Below, one piece after another: positions 10,014-22,362 of a DNA stretch of 64,000 nt. The notes under the pieces are model-generated. The model made no database searches. It was not told the DNA's origin and saw only the letters and a program-made list of their open reading frames with translations. A program made the position numbers and the translations under genes. Position 1 is the first letter of the stretch. Each line of letters starts with the position of its first letter. This DNA comes from Muricea muricata (Eukaryota; Cnidaria; Anthozoa; Malacalcyonacea; Plexauridae), in assembly GCA_963855995.1 (NCBI GenBank), contig OY979717.1:18761906-18825905 (forward strand), given 5' to 3'.

Positions 10014-12062
10014 CTAAAATGTAGGAAATACTGGTTTTACTATTAAGTAATCAAAAAATTTGCTCCCAGAACTTTAAAGCGATCGCAATTTTTGAAGCCT
10101 TGGACAGGTGTTATAAACTCAAACTATTAAACTTTCTGTGTCCACACCAGTAATTGCACACGGGTAAAGTTTCAAATATTTTGCATATTTTGTATGGATA
10201 TGTCCAGCTTTTTGGAAATTTCTTCGACTACGGGTACGTTATTTGGGTATGATCCGTTTGAAACATCTCCACCACTCGTAAAAGTTGTGATGGTTGCTGC
10301 ACTTAGTAACTGATTGGTGGTAGATGTTGGAGGCGTATTACAATTTTCGAGTTCTGGATGGTCTTGTCTCGCACGAAGAACGTCACGTTGTTCCAGGTAA
10401 CTTACTTCAAATATTTCAAGGCGGGGCGATTTTCGCGTAGTTCGTCGGCCTGAAAAGTCTTTTCCACCTCCAAGCCGAGTTTTCAGTCAATTTTCGTAAC
10501 GAATTTAACAATTTTCCTTTCTCACCAGTAATTAACCATGTAAGTGACGTAATTAAGTGAATGCTAAGAAACCTACTGGTTTTCACTTTCTTCTGAGGCT
10601 TCGAGCGCCTTTTTTTCATCTCTTGCTATCGGATCATTTATAATCACGACCTCAACGTGCTTCCCCTCGAGAACGGAATCTATGTGACGGTTTACCGCCG
10701 ATTCATTGTGCCTTGCTAGTCTGAATCCTGAGCTTTTGTTCCCAAAACAAGCTTGGAACACACCAGGAAGCGAGCTTTTATGATCGCTTTTAGGCTTTTT
10801 TTTAGTTTCGAAGATAGGTTTTTGCCTCGGCAGCTAAGAATTTCAAGCGCTGACTTTGCCAATGTTGAATCTAAATAACGCATCCAAAATACTACGTTTA
10901 AAATAAATTTATTTGGAGAATGTAATGACTTAATACCCAAATTTAACTTTGAACAGGGCCGTTCATTCCAGAACGCACAAAAATACAATTTTTTATCATA
11001 AAAAAATACAATTTTTATTATAGAAAAATACAATTTTTTACTGAAAACAGCTAAATGAAATAAACATTGTTTTACTATACGAACAACTAAATAAAAAAGA
11101 ATATTTTAAAATTAACAACTTTAAAAGTGAAACATTTATTTTAGCACATGTCAAAGTATGAATGATTGATTTCTATCAGTGGCAGAAAACGTGCTGCATG
11201 TGTCAGGCACATAAATATATTGATCAATATCAATTTATGTAATAGACACTTAATATTCGCGAAAAACGTTAAGTCGTTAACTAATATGAAAGAACATCTC
11301 TATTAGTTCTAGTTGGTTTACTTCGTTATAGTGTTATACTATAAACGCGCACCCGAGTTGTAAACAAGGTCCCGAGAAATATCCGATCAAGAAAATGAGG
11401 CCCTACTGTGTATTCCCTATATACTGTGTTAATAGTTAACAAGACGACCTGTTGAGGTGTTAACGACGTCGGCACAAGGTGGACATGTTGATGCTAAAGG
11501 AGGATTTGTTTTGACATCGCAGCTTTATACTGGTAGTACACAAACAAATTGTTACCAGATCTAGAATTTTGAACATTGAACAAGAAATTGTCAGTTGGTG
11601 AAATATTACCAAATGACTCAATAACGGCTGATAAAGGCGGACCAAGCCACGGGAATGAGAGGTTTGAATTTACAGTTCCCTTACAGTTTGTGTTTCTAGT
11701 ATCACTGATTATTACTGACTCTCTGGGCAATTATTTCATGATTGAGTCGGTTTTCTTTGATGTACCGCAAGCTGTATTTAATAAAATATTCGTTCCCATT
11801 AGCGTTTTTGGGGTACCAGTCATACATTTGTCTGGCACTAGTACGCTTCATAGCATATTAAAAACATGCGCGGAAGGTGGTCCAAAACTTTTTTGATGTT
11901 TTAATACGGTTTATTCCCATGGTGTACAAAAGAACAGATCCTGACTCAGTACACATTGCGGAGTGACAAACAAACTGACTATTGAAAGTCAAACTAGCAT
12001 CATTGTATTCTTGTAGTTTACAGACGTTGATGTAAAACAAAATCTAATTCCCTGTGAAAGTT
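10014..12062. other. Unassigned stretch with weak ORFs
   Basis: No gene is recognised. On the minus strand an open frame of about 85 codons (about 10180-10440) and short frames at 10573-10761 and 10716-11033 have a protein-like composition, but I see no splice context or family motif. The 106-codon plus-strand frame 11576-11896 is hydrophobic and unrecognised. Any of these could be relic transposon or exon sequence. Confidence 0.3.
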
Positions 12063-12071
12063 AACATGTAT

Positions 12072-12269
12072 CTACCTCCTCCTCAGGCTTTTCCGTGCGG
12101 GCGGCTCGGTGCGGGCGGAAGTAATTTGCAGGTGGGAAATTTTAGAATCAGGTAAATTATGTCTGACGACCCGATCTCTCTAGACGACTCGCAAACTTTT
12201 TTCTCGCTCGCAGGTAGCGCCAGCCTTTAAAATTTCCGCCCGCATTTAAAACGCTTGCGGAGGAGGTAG
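12072..12269. mobile_element. 198-bp MITE with perfect 9-bp target duplication
   Basis: The termini are CTACCTCCTCC and its complement GGAGGAGGTAG, with inner GCGGGCGG / CCGCCCGC. The flanks are AACATGTAT at 12063-12071 and again at 12270-12278, a perfect 9-bp duplication. The GC-rich ends contrast with the AT-rich surroundings. The target length points to a Mutator-type source. Confidence 0.85.
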
Positions 12270-12420
12270 AACATGTATAATTCTAGCCGTGCAAGATTTT
12301 TCAGAAACAAGACAAAGTCAGAGACAAGACAACAATACAGACCATAAGAATAAACCGTAATCAAATTAGCGGCTAATTTGAATTTGAAAGGGCATCAGGT
12401 TTTTTACTCACCCTGTAAAG

Positions 12421-13160
12421 CATGGCAAGAAGACTGTTTTCTCGCAATCTGCTGACACACACGGTTGCCAGTTTTCTTGAATAACTAAACCAGACCATAA
12501 TCAGTGCTCTCGAAAAAAAGCAAAATAAAACAAAGGGCTAATACAAAGGATAACAAAGAGCATTGTTAAAAGTTTGGCAATTTGCGCACGAAATCTGGTA
12601 ACCGGCCTTGCTAAAGGACAAACAAGCAACAGCTGGGGTGTTAAAATATATTTTAGATTACTAGGAATTCAAAATAGCGTCTACGCGTATTCCGGCGCAA
12701 CAACTGCATGTTTAAACAAGCAGAAAGAAAAAAATAAGGTCAACAAAAATCGTCGCCCACGGCGAATCAGTGAGCAAAAACAAAACCACATAAAGAATAA
12801 TCCAGTTATAGCAGCATTTTTATACACCCTGCCGCATGTTCTGGTAAAAGCCTGACGAAGCCAAACAATGCTCTTCAAGCTGATCACATTAAGATCAAAG
12901 ACGATTGGGAAAATCCGTAAAGGATAAATTTAAAGAAGCAGAAAGTAAAAATGAGGCCAATGAATATCGTCACCCACGCAAAATCAGTGAACCAAAACAA
13001 ACCAATAACCTAGAGAACAATCCAAAATTTTTTTCGCGCAAGACTGACGCACACGGTACCCAGTTTGCTTGAATAACTAAGCCAGATCATAATTAGTGCT
13101 CTCGAAAAAACAAAAAAAAAAAACAAGGGGCTAATACAAAGGAAAACAAAGAGCAAATTA
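12421..13160 (-). other. ~600-bp tandem duplication with exon-like membrane-protein frames
   Basis: The block at about 12421-12900 recurs, diverged, at about 12940-13160 and beyond. Shared pieces are CTTGAATAACTAA, AGTGCTCTCGAAAAAA and AATACAAAGGA. On the minus strand both copies contain hydrophobic frames that align at protein level: one with LTDSPWATIFVDLIFFFLL, the other with FTDFAWVTIFIGLIFTFCFF. Both also share a SRALIM.W.SYS.KL block. One copy has an internal stop. A GTGAGT donor follows the outer block near 12412. These look like duplicated exons of an unidentified multi-pass membrane protein, possibly decayed. Confidence 0.35.
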
Positions 13161-13581
13161 GACTGCAAATAAATTGAGTTTGTTCCGCTAAATTAAAACA
13201 ATTCGAATGGGCTCAAACATGTTGACTACAAAGGGCACTCTTTGGGGGGGACATCTTCCTACTATCAGCCAGAAAGAATGCTACAGCAATAAGAAATGGG
13301 AAATGAAATCTGAAATGTGCAATAATTGAAACGTCCTGGGTACCAACTTAAAACTAGAAACTTTTCTAACACGTACAGAAGTTTTTAAATATTCACTAAT
13401 ATATACGACAAGTGCTTATAATATATGTCATGCAAATTAATTGTCCAATTGAAAGACAAGAAGTTCTGATCTTCTATGACAAATACACATACGATATAAA
13501 ATAACAGGTTGTGCATTGCATGAAATTCAAAGCGCATGTAAATTCAAGCCTTCTAACAAGGATCAACTAGGCTAATTTTGG

Positions 13582-13768
13582 CAGTGGCGGATCCAGCGTA
13601 GGTCAAAATAAATTATAGCAGCCCAATTTTAAATTCAATGTCATTGGTTATGAATTTCCAAAGAATAAAATCTTACCAATAAAATTGCTTTGAAGGTGTT
13701 TTAAAATGTAAATTTATCTAAGAATGAACTGTAGTAATTTATTTTGACCTACGCTAGATCCGCCACTG
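13582..13768. mobile_element. hAT-type MITE, copy 1
   Basis: The TIR is CAGTGGCGGATCCAGCGTAG, with the mirrored end at CTACGCTAGATCCGCCACTG. The flanks AATTTTGG / ATTTTTGG are an 8-bp duplication with one mismatch. The interior is itself self-complementary (TCAAAATAAATTA near both ends). The family has further copies at 31048, 33381 and 38152. Confidence 0.85.
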
Positions 13769-14098
13769 ATTTTTGGATAACATAAAAATAATTATCGGCT
13801 AATTAACACCGGTCATTTTCGCTTAATTAATACCCCAACTCGTGTTTGCTCCTATTGTCAGCAGACACCGCACAAAAAATACTTAGCAGCTATATGAAAC
13901 ACAAAGATTGCCATTTTTATAAGACGCTGGGAACTGAGATCACGTATTGTACTGTAAAATCAAGCAAAAATAAACTGTCGAAAACGTGTTGCATTGCAGT
14001 TTTAGCACATAGTCAAGTTAAGAAACTTTTCGTCATTAGTTCTTCTTTTCTATACAATGCTGACTAGAAAGCTTTTAAAATTTCCCCCTTACCTGCAA
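13769..14098. other. No gene seen
   Basis: AT-rich sequence. The 73-codon frame at 13846-14067 has no recognisable features. Confidence 0.35.
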
Positions 14099-14232
14099 CC
14101 AGCCCGACAATTTAGTCCAGCTGTATTCAAACGTCAAACAATGTAATGACGTCATTCATTTTTTTTACAAATTGATTGTTATTAGTCAATAAATTTTCAT
14201 AGCGAGACTAAATCGTCGGACTAACTATGCTA
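14099..14232. repeat. MITE remnant related to the CAGTAGCG family
   Basis: CCAGCCCGACAATTTAGTCCAGCT mirrors, with mismatches, AGCGAGACTAAATCGTCGGACT. The sequence resembles the CCAGCCCGAC start of the element at 60484. The outermost TIR bases are lost on both sides. Confidence 0.5.
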
Positions 14233-15626
14233 TACGTATACTGACGTTTTTTCCTATTATTCTCGTAATGTTTTGAACCTCTCTTTTAATTATAGTTATT
14301 TATCTGACCAACTCATTGTCATACAACCGTAGATATGAAATACACGAAATTTCCAGTGCACAAACCAAGAGTTCTAAAAAATAAAAAAGATGAAAAAAGT
14401 TGTCATAACTTTTATCAGTTGCCGTTTACAAATACAGCTAATTCAATGGACAATTTGCACAATAGACAGAAGGTTGAAATAGGCAGGAAAAACGAAATTT
14501 TCAGTTTACTACAGTTAGAAAGAGTATCTTAAGTTTCTTGTGTTAACTTTACAGTCGGAAATAAGTGAAACAATTCCAACCATTGCCAGTGTAATTCAAT
14601 ATTTCTATGTATAAGTGTAAAGCAAATTTTAAATTTTTCCAAATGTAAACATTTATACAAGAAAACTTTTCCGAGTTCTCATCAACTAATAGCAGCTTAG
14701 TGAGTTTCCGACAGTGACATTTGTATGGCAATTTGCATCCCGCCTATCGACACGAAAAATTTAAATAAAAAACACTTTTTATTGAACAAATTTAAGTATT
14801 TCCGAAACTTGTTTTTGTCTAAAAACTATCTAGAAATGCAGAGGAGATATCCAAGATCATTTGTATCTAGTTTTTTTTGCTGTAAATTGTGTTAATTTTT
14901 TTGTTTAAAGCGAAAGTCTAACGTTTTTCAGTTTAATATGGTGAAAGAGTCGCTAGCCTTAAGATACTATACAGTAAATGATAATGATATGAACTGACGT
15001 AACGTGCGCTTCGATGCCTGTCTGTGTTCAATTCGATTCTAAGTGATACCTTCCCGAGCTGACTCAAACTTAGTCCTTTTATGGATGTTTACAGAATAAA
15101 CTACAGTATTGAGTACTGCAGGCTACAACAGATAGTGTCAATGATCAGCTTAAATAATGTCTTTTTAGTTTTATTCTACAAATTCGCTACTATATAAGCA
15201 AGAGGTGTTTAACACTTCATCTAAACAAATATTCCAGCCTAATTAAACATTAAAAATGTGAAATTTACAATTATTTCATATACATTTTACACTATATCAA
15301 GTTATGCTGCCCATTAAGTCCATTTTAAGACAAAAACGTTAGCAGCTGTCTAGATATACTGCACTAAGTGATTATTTTGTGCTAATTAAAAACTGGATTA
15401 CTTTTTGTAATGTGTCGAATACAGTGCTGTTTTGACGCTGCTCTGTCAACCGTGAAAGTATCAAATTATTCGCCTTCGATTTGATTTCTTTCAATAATAA
15501 AATATTCTTTATTCTTTTCTGCACGGTGTTTCTTTTGAAAAAACTAAATTTGTCTTGATCTCATTTCGTACGACGCCAGTTAAAGGCAAAAACACGCGTA
15601 AATGTCAATTTTCTAATCGTAATTTA

Positions 15627-15703
15627 TAGTCTTCACTCCTCAAGAACAAGTGTAGTCTTCACTCCTTAAGAACAAGTATGGTCTTCACTTCTCAAGTACT
15701 CCT
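15627..15703. repeat. Three-copy 26-bp tandem repeat
   Basis: The unit is close to TAGTCTTCACTCCTCAAGAA plus CAAGTG. It is repeated three times, with the third copy diverging. Confidence 0.75.
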
Positions 15704-18700
15704 ATAAGGTCGCGAAAAGGCAAAACCTGCATTGGTGTAAAAGGTGTTACGCGCCGCCATCCTCCCAGCAAGTGTTATGGCAGTTTGGTGTTATGACGTG
15801 AGCATGATGTGTACATCCCAGGAAAATTCGAGGACACGAAGAAGTCCTATCAAGCACACATCTTTTAATCTGTGCCATACTTACAAAATTTTTCTATTCC
15901 ACTGAGCTCAATATAACATATTTAACAATAATTCAATCATGTAGCTACATTCACTTTCATCATTTTAAAACAACGACAAAACGATTGAGATTTTTGTACT
16001 AATTTAGGTAATTTTTATACTAATATAATTCAATTATTAAGCAGTGTTATATCAATGTTATATTAAAATGTGTTAAAACAGTGCTAGCAAGCTTTCTGAC
16101 TTGGAAATGCGAGGGGTCATTGCATGTAATGTATTTCTAGTTCAATTATTGAGCCCTGAAAAAAAGTTGAGTTCAAATGATGATGAAAGACTATGCCACT
16201 ATTAGCTATTACAACCATTAGCTATGAATACAAGTAGCGTTCGAGTACTTCTCAAGTGCTTGAAGACTCGTGACACTCGTCTAAGTACGCTATGTCGCTA
16301 TCGCTGCTGCGCAGGCTACATGAAGAAATTATATTTCAAAATATTTGTCACCCAGCGTTCTTCGGTAAATCGTGTTTTTAAGCACGCTCTTTCATGATTT
16401 AGAAACCCTGTTATATCACATAGGTACTATAAATAAATTAACCACAAAACAGGTTTATGAGTGTCAATATAGACATTTCTCAAATTTTCTCTCTCTTATT
16501 TCATTTCCTGTTTATAGTTTCAGGCTGTTTCTTCGAGGTCGGTTAACCAAATTTGGCTCATTACTCTTTCAAACAGTATTGCAGAAAGTGTACTAACCTG
16601 CCTATAAAACAGACAATTCCCGTGATAGACTAAATTTTAATTTAATCCAAGCAATATTATGAACAAAATCTTTCATATCAGCTAAAAAAATTCTTAAGAT
16701 TAGTCCAACTCCAAAGTTTTGTGGCGAAATGTTTTAAAATACGGAAGATATGACCCTGTGAAATTTTCAAATTTTGTATATACTTGTATTGCGAACAGGA
16801 AAGCCTACCACATTTGAGACGAAATTGCAAATATATTGCGCACTTTTACAACATTTCACCACTAAACTTTGCAGTTTCACTAATTTTAAGATCTCCTTTC
16901 TGGTTGTGGTGAAAGATTTTGTTAAATATTTCTGGAGGAAAATTTATTCTATCATGAGAATTGTCTATATTACCCTGATCAAATGACTAATAATGATTAA
17001 CTTTGATCCGACCATGCAATTTTTTTCAGTATGATGAAGTGGGTGCTATGAAGAGGTCAATAGAGACGATAAGTCATGCATTAAAAAGTCGGAAATTATA
17101 TTGCAATCCGTGTGTGCATGGTGGTGACATATGCTTTCAGCCCGCATTGTCATATACTTCTAAAAAAACAAGGCCAAAATTGCCAAGGTCGTTCTTTGAA
17201 ATTTATTTTTACCCTTTGGCTTCGTTTTCCCGTGTGCTTTACTTTCCCCAACAGTCTCTCCTGAAAATTATAGCTTCATGTTTCCTGAACAAAAACGTTA
17301 ACTTTTCTTTCGAGTTTGACTTTGTTACCAATCTATCATTAGCCTTACACAAACACTATAAAAAAATGCGCACATGAAAACAAGGCTACTGGATTAAACC
17401 ATTAATAATCAATATGGTCTACAGTAAAAGGTCCGCGTATACGAACCTACAGTAAAAACGTGTTAGGAAAAATTACGTTTAATTTTCCTCGATATAGATT
17501 TGTCTGAGAACATGCAAATTTTTCTCTATTAGAGCATGTACGTTTTTCCACAAAAATCTGTTTTCGACTATACCACCTACAATTATGAGAGCCTCTAAAC
17601 CTGTTTAGGCTAACTTTAAAAAGACTCTTATTTACTAGTATTCGAGTCATATAGATATGCAGGAGAACTGTGCTGAAAACGCCGTGTAATATTTTAACGA
17701 ACGTGTTTTTGTCGTGCTCGACATAATATATAGCTATCACAAACAATCTTCGCATTGTCACGTACTTCTTATATTCAAATTTCCAACTCAACTAGCGCTT
17801 GAATGATAATTTTACATATTTTTTTGTCAGCTATTACTGCTGTTTGTAAGTAGGAAGTCAAAGACATTTAACTATGATTGTACGTAAGTCTGATTAAAAG
17901 CAATAACAAAATACTGCAGGTCAACCAAGTAAACGGACAAAAAACTGAATAAAATAATATATGTGGTATACTTTGTAGGTATATGCAATTTTGGCCAAAA
18001 GTTCATAGAACTGCTGATTATTTAGCAGTTTTCTCACATAACTTTTTTTCACTCCTTCGCTCCCCTCATTCAATGTTGCAAATTTTCACAGCCTATTTCA
18101 GGTTGATTTTTTTGTCAACCTGTGTCAAGAAGATTGCGTATCGATCAAAATTAAGGATTTTGTTCCAGTCCAGACAAAATTGGTCCGGATTAAGAATTTT
18201 AAACTTATTATCTTACATGAGCCATTTTGAAAACATAGTTGAGTCTTACGGTTGAGTTTTGACTCAAAATGAAAGTTATACATGTGTTGAACAGTATGCT
18301 TCGTATTATATACTAAAATGTAAAAAAAGCATGGAAAAATCAGCGAACTATAAAAAAACAAACACCATTTTCGTCTGTAATCCGAATCTACGTTAAATAG
18401 CTTAAGATCTACACGATGACGTCATCAGGTCGACGGCGCTGTCAAAATCTCAACACAAGAATGAGTGCCAAGTAATTTATGCTCTCTAGCCAAAGTCTAA
18501 ATCCGTCTTCGAAAATCTTATACAAACTGCCCAGATCAGTTGAAACAACTTTGTTTAACAACTTGAAAATGCTTGATTTGACGTCCTTGCTCTGAATTGC
18601 AACTGTAACTGAATAGTAACTCTACTGGCTCTACATGGAGGTAAAAACTTCCGGCAAAGTTGAATTTACATTTCATACAGTTGCCTTAAAGGTCGTGCTA

Positions 18701-18799
18701 AAGATTCAAAGAATCGTTTTAGTGTAAAAATTTGGAAGCGCTGGTTCTTAAACGTGATGAAATTTTGATCACGTAGATCGGACTTCAGTTGTCGCAGCA

Positions 18800-18883
18800 T
18801 TATTGAATACAGCTAGAATCTTCTTGCAATACCTTCGTATGAACAACTGAAGTATTGCATGACGATTTTAGCTGTATTCAGGG
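18800..18883. repeat. Imperfect hairpin with ~32-bp arms
   Basis: TGAATACAGCTAGAATC with GCAATAC on the left mirrors GTATTGC with GATTTTAGCTGTATTCA on the right. Confidence 0.6.
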
Positions 18884-20116
18884 CACATCTTATTTCCACA
18901 AGAATATAGTATAAGAACGATCCTAATCACGTGATGTTAAGTACAGATATCAATAGGATTTAGGATTTTATCTTAATGGGGGTGGTGTCATTAAAATAGC
19001 CCATCTGCTTTTGATATTAATCATTTGAAAATAAACCATCAAGACGCATTAAATTTTTTGATACGCTGTCTTAATATTCTTGGGATATTCATCTTTTAAA
19101 CCAACCGAAATTAAAAGCTGATTTGTGACGTCATCCACCCGCGAATTAGACAAAGTACATCCGTTCTCAAACTTGTTAATCATTCATGAAGCGAGTACAA
19201 AGAAAATCTATACCGTGGAAAATACTTGGAAATCGAAGGAAGAAATTAGTCCAAATTTCTTCTAGACTACCACTGGTTCGTTCAAGAAGTACATTCGAAC
19301 ACTCGCGAGGACAACTTTCGTTAGAAAATACTCGGCTTTTTCTCGTATTTTCAGCTCCCCTCGTTTGGTGTGTGGAAATCGGAAGAATTAAGTTCTTCTA
19401 CTTGTGTTTGGACTTAGATCACTTAAAAATGCTAGCTGCTAGAGTTGCTAGAACTTTGCATGAATAGCTATATTACATACCCTGCAAAAATTATCTAACA
19501 TCTGCTTGTTGTATTGAAATATGTTTCGCATTTTTTTTACTTTTATATCACTAAATACAAAAATCATGTACTGCATGTGAATATATGGAGATATATATGT
19601 ATTCTAACATGCACCAAGGATCGGCCTGCATGAACTGACGTTCGATCTGTCTCCAAACAACGAAAATTATGTTGTGTATGTAAAGCTCACGAGAGGCTTT
19701 TATCTCCTAAAAAATTTCATGTATCTTCGCATGGTCGAGTTTCCGTAATAACGCCAGGAAATGTAATCACAATAGTCAATAAGATTTTTGTATTATCTGT
19801 AATCCTACGTGTTTGCATTCGCTTAGATAAAAGCATGTGGCGCAATATATACCGGTATTTGAAAATAAACCAGAGCCAAACCAGATGTAGGGTTATATAG
19901 CTTTCTCACAATTCTAAATCGTATCCAAATTATTTTAATTTTTAGCTCATTCCTAGAAATATCGGACAAGATGGCTGGAATTATGCGTATTAGTTTACTG
20001 GAATTACGCAAATTATAATTCAATATGGGGACAAAATTCGACTATAAAATATATGGAAGAGAATAGACATAACAAATTTTCACTTCCTTTTCCCGCAGAC
20101 AATTTTATCAAATATA

Positions 20117-20273
20117 AGACGAAACAGACTCCGAAAATCATCATCTTCTAAACTCAAGATTTGAGTTATTTAAATAAACATGACACAAAATTCTGGTGAT
20201 ATTCCGACTTTATTACAAAGTCATTGTCAAACCTAACTGTTAGGTTATGATTTTCGGAGTCTGTTTCGTCTTA
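20117..20273. repeat. Short element with perfect 25-bp inverted ends
   Basis: AAGACGAAACAGACTCCGAA plus AATCA at about 20117-20141 is repeated as its complement at about 20247-20273. The AT-rich interior is non-coding. It may be a MITE; the target duplication is unclear. Confidence 0.65.
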
Positions 20274-21321
20274 AATTTTCAGTTAGCTTGTGTAAATATT
20301 TCATACATGCGGAGCTTGACATTAGCAGCCGCATATATGAGCAACATTTTCACACAAGCATTGGTAGAATCTCTCAACGTTTCGGTGCTTGCCGTGCTTC
20401 CCGAGATGGATATGCATGTTCTTCTACGAATTCGATGTGTTCAATAGTGTAATTCATAGTAATTAGGTCAAACAAAGTGCAAAACATTGTGGGCAACATT
20501 TTGGGGGTTTTTGCAAAGCGCAGAGCTCGGAATAAACTTAGCAAGTTTGAACTGATAAATTGGCCAAAAAACTACAGGAAATTGCACGACAAATTGTTTC
20601 CAACTTCCTTTGAAATTTGTGCTTTTTTTACTTAATAATATCGTTAATTAAGCACACCTTGTATCTAGAATTATAGCATCTATAATTATCATGCCAAATG
20701 AACGTTTATAATCGCGCGGACGCTAAATGTCCCATATTTCTGGTAATAAATTATTAACATGATAACTTTTCTTCCTCAGAGCTACAACACTAGATGTAGG
20801 TCAATGCTGGGTGTAAAAATCTAAAAAAATTGTCGTTTCAAATGACATATAGTATATTCGCTCTCCTGTACATATAACTGCTGTATCGACGCTTGGTTTT
20901 CTACACTCGCGATGGCTGCATGAAATTCAATAAAGTCGCGCTATATTTAAGGCAGGATATATCTTACTGGGTGCTACAATTAATTATCATAGTTTTAAAC
21001 TTAGCATTGCAATATAAGAAACAAAATGAACAGATCATAGTACAAATAATTGACAGTATAAGACAAAATATATTTCGAACAAGTGTAAACTTCTTGTAAA
21101 CTCAATACACCAATTAAAAAGGATACAGGTCAGACTGAATTGATGTTTTTCTTAACTCCTGTATTGAGTTACCAAAATACAGTTTTCGAAATGTATATTG
21201 TATCTTGTATTTTGTTAAATTGTTGCCCGGTTAAGGATTAATCGGCAGGGTATATTCAGAAAATAAGGTCATCGAAATCATAGTTACCTTTTTGACAACT
21301 TGATCTGAGACAACACAACTC

Positions 21322-22362
21322 CTATCGAGAAAAGTATCTCTTTAATAAACCACAGTCTGGTCTGTAAGCGTTGCTGCTTAACATGATAATCAAAGGATCT
21401 ATAGCACAGCCGGTGTGCAGCAGACAGAATACAACGGCATAGATTTTTTCTAACTCAGGAACTGAGTCGGCGTCGAATTCATAATACTCCATGCACAGCA
21501 TCAAAATTCCGTACGGTATGAAGGTGATACAGAAGCTGACTAACAATAACAACGAAATTTTGACAGCGCGATGACTGTGGACTGCAACAGATAAGGCTTC
21601 TTGATTATCGGCGAGGGTTTTCATGGTTCTACTTGGGGCAACTACATTTCGAGCTCCTTTCAAACGGTGGATGATTCCAATGTAGCTGGCACAAACGAGA
21701 AAAGCTGGAATGAATACGTTGAACATTATCAAGAAAGTGACATATGCTCTTTGCGCTTCTCGTGTGTCCCAGTAGGTATCGCACATCCAGGATCCGTTCA
21801 GTTTGTATGGTTTATATGCTGCGGCAAAAGGAAGACCAAAAAAGAGGTAACAGAATAGCCAGAGAGCTATGTTGTTTGCAACTGGAGAGGAGAATAATCT
21901 TGTATTTCGAAATGATCGAAAGAGAATGAGGTAGCGGCCAACTGCAATAAAGGTAAAGGAATAACAGGCAACGCCAGTGAAAAGCTCACGAACTGGCCAA
22001 ATAAATCGACAAGTGAAATCGTTGATGGGTGTATTTGGAACGTACAATGGAAATATAAAAATTCCAATTGAAAAGGTTGCAGTGCCAAGGTTACTTACAG
22101 CTAGACTGATAACAAGCATATTTGTCGTGTCCATGGCTAAGCTACGATGGCTACCAGCACCGGTTAGGCCGTTCTTATAACGAAGAGCTCGAAATATAAC
22201 TGTGATATTGGCGATCGCCCCGACCACAGCAACGCAGGATAGGTAAATAACTTGAATGATCACAATGCTTTTCCATTTTTCAATCACATTATCATCCCCA
22301 CTCCCACTACTATCCAGTTCGGTTGTACTAGAGATCGTACTGCTTATAGTTGCGTGCGACAT
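21322..22362 (-). CDS. Class A (rhodopsin-like) G-protein-coupled receptor
   Basis: An uninterrupted, intronless 346-residue ORF with seven hydrophobic segments. Landmarks: an N-terminal Ser/Thr-rich tail; GAIAN with N52 as the helix-1 asparagine; LAVSN in helix 2 (88-91), where N replaces the usual sodium-site Asp; C118 with C194 as the likely disulphide pair; GRY (142-144) in place of DRY; CITFIP (278-283) in place of CWxP; and DPLII (322-326) in place of NPxxY. A receptor at the plasma membrane signalling through G proteins is expected, but the altered switch motifs make ligand and coupling unpredictable. Intronless, divergent class A receptors form large lineage-specific expansions in cnidarians. 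No subfamily is assigned. ORFs on the plus strand here are shadows. Confidence 0.9.
   Translation of the reverse strand: MSHATISSTISSTTELDSSGSGDDNVIEKWKSIVIIQVIYLSCVAVVGAIANITVIFRALRYKNGLTGAGSHRSLAMDTTNMLVISLAVSNLGTATFSIGIFIFPLYVPNTPINDFTCRFIWPVRELFTGVACYSFTFIAVGRYLILFRSFRNTRLFSSPVANNIALWLFCYLFFGLPFAAAYKPYKLNGSWMCDTYWDTREAQRAYVTFLIMFNVFIPAFLVCASYIGIIHRLKGARNVVAPSRTMKTLADNQEALSVAVHSHRAVKISLLLLVSFCITFIPYGILMLCMEYYEFDADSVPELEKIYAVVFCLLHTGCAIDPLIIMLSSNAYRPDCGLLKRYFSR

Larger units (their letters stand above)
14233..21321. other. Long stretch without a recognisable gene
   Basis: About 7 kb of AT-rich sequence. It contains a short tandem repeat (15627-15703), an imperfect hairpin (18800-18883) and a small inverted-repeat element (20117-20273), listed separately. 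The ORFs (such as 17003-17377 and 19186-19467) show no family motifs, splice context or domain pattern. It could hold introns or regulatory DNA that cannot be read from sequence alone. Confidence 0.4.

Noticed and set aside
11576-11896. 106-codon hydrophobic plus-strand ORF
   Set aside because: No family motif, signal or splice context; overlapping minus-strand ORFs of similar length. Left as unassigned.
17003-17377. 124-codon plus-strand ORF
   Set aside because: Composition follows the AT-rich background; no recognisable domain.
21601-22180. Plus-strand ORFs and the alternate minus-strand ORF over the first GPCR
   Set aside because: Shadows of the receptor frame, which alone shows seven-helix motifs.
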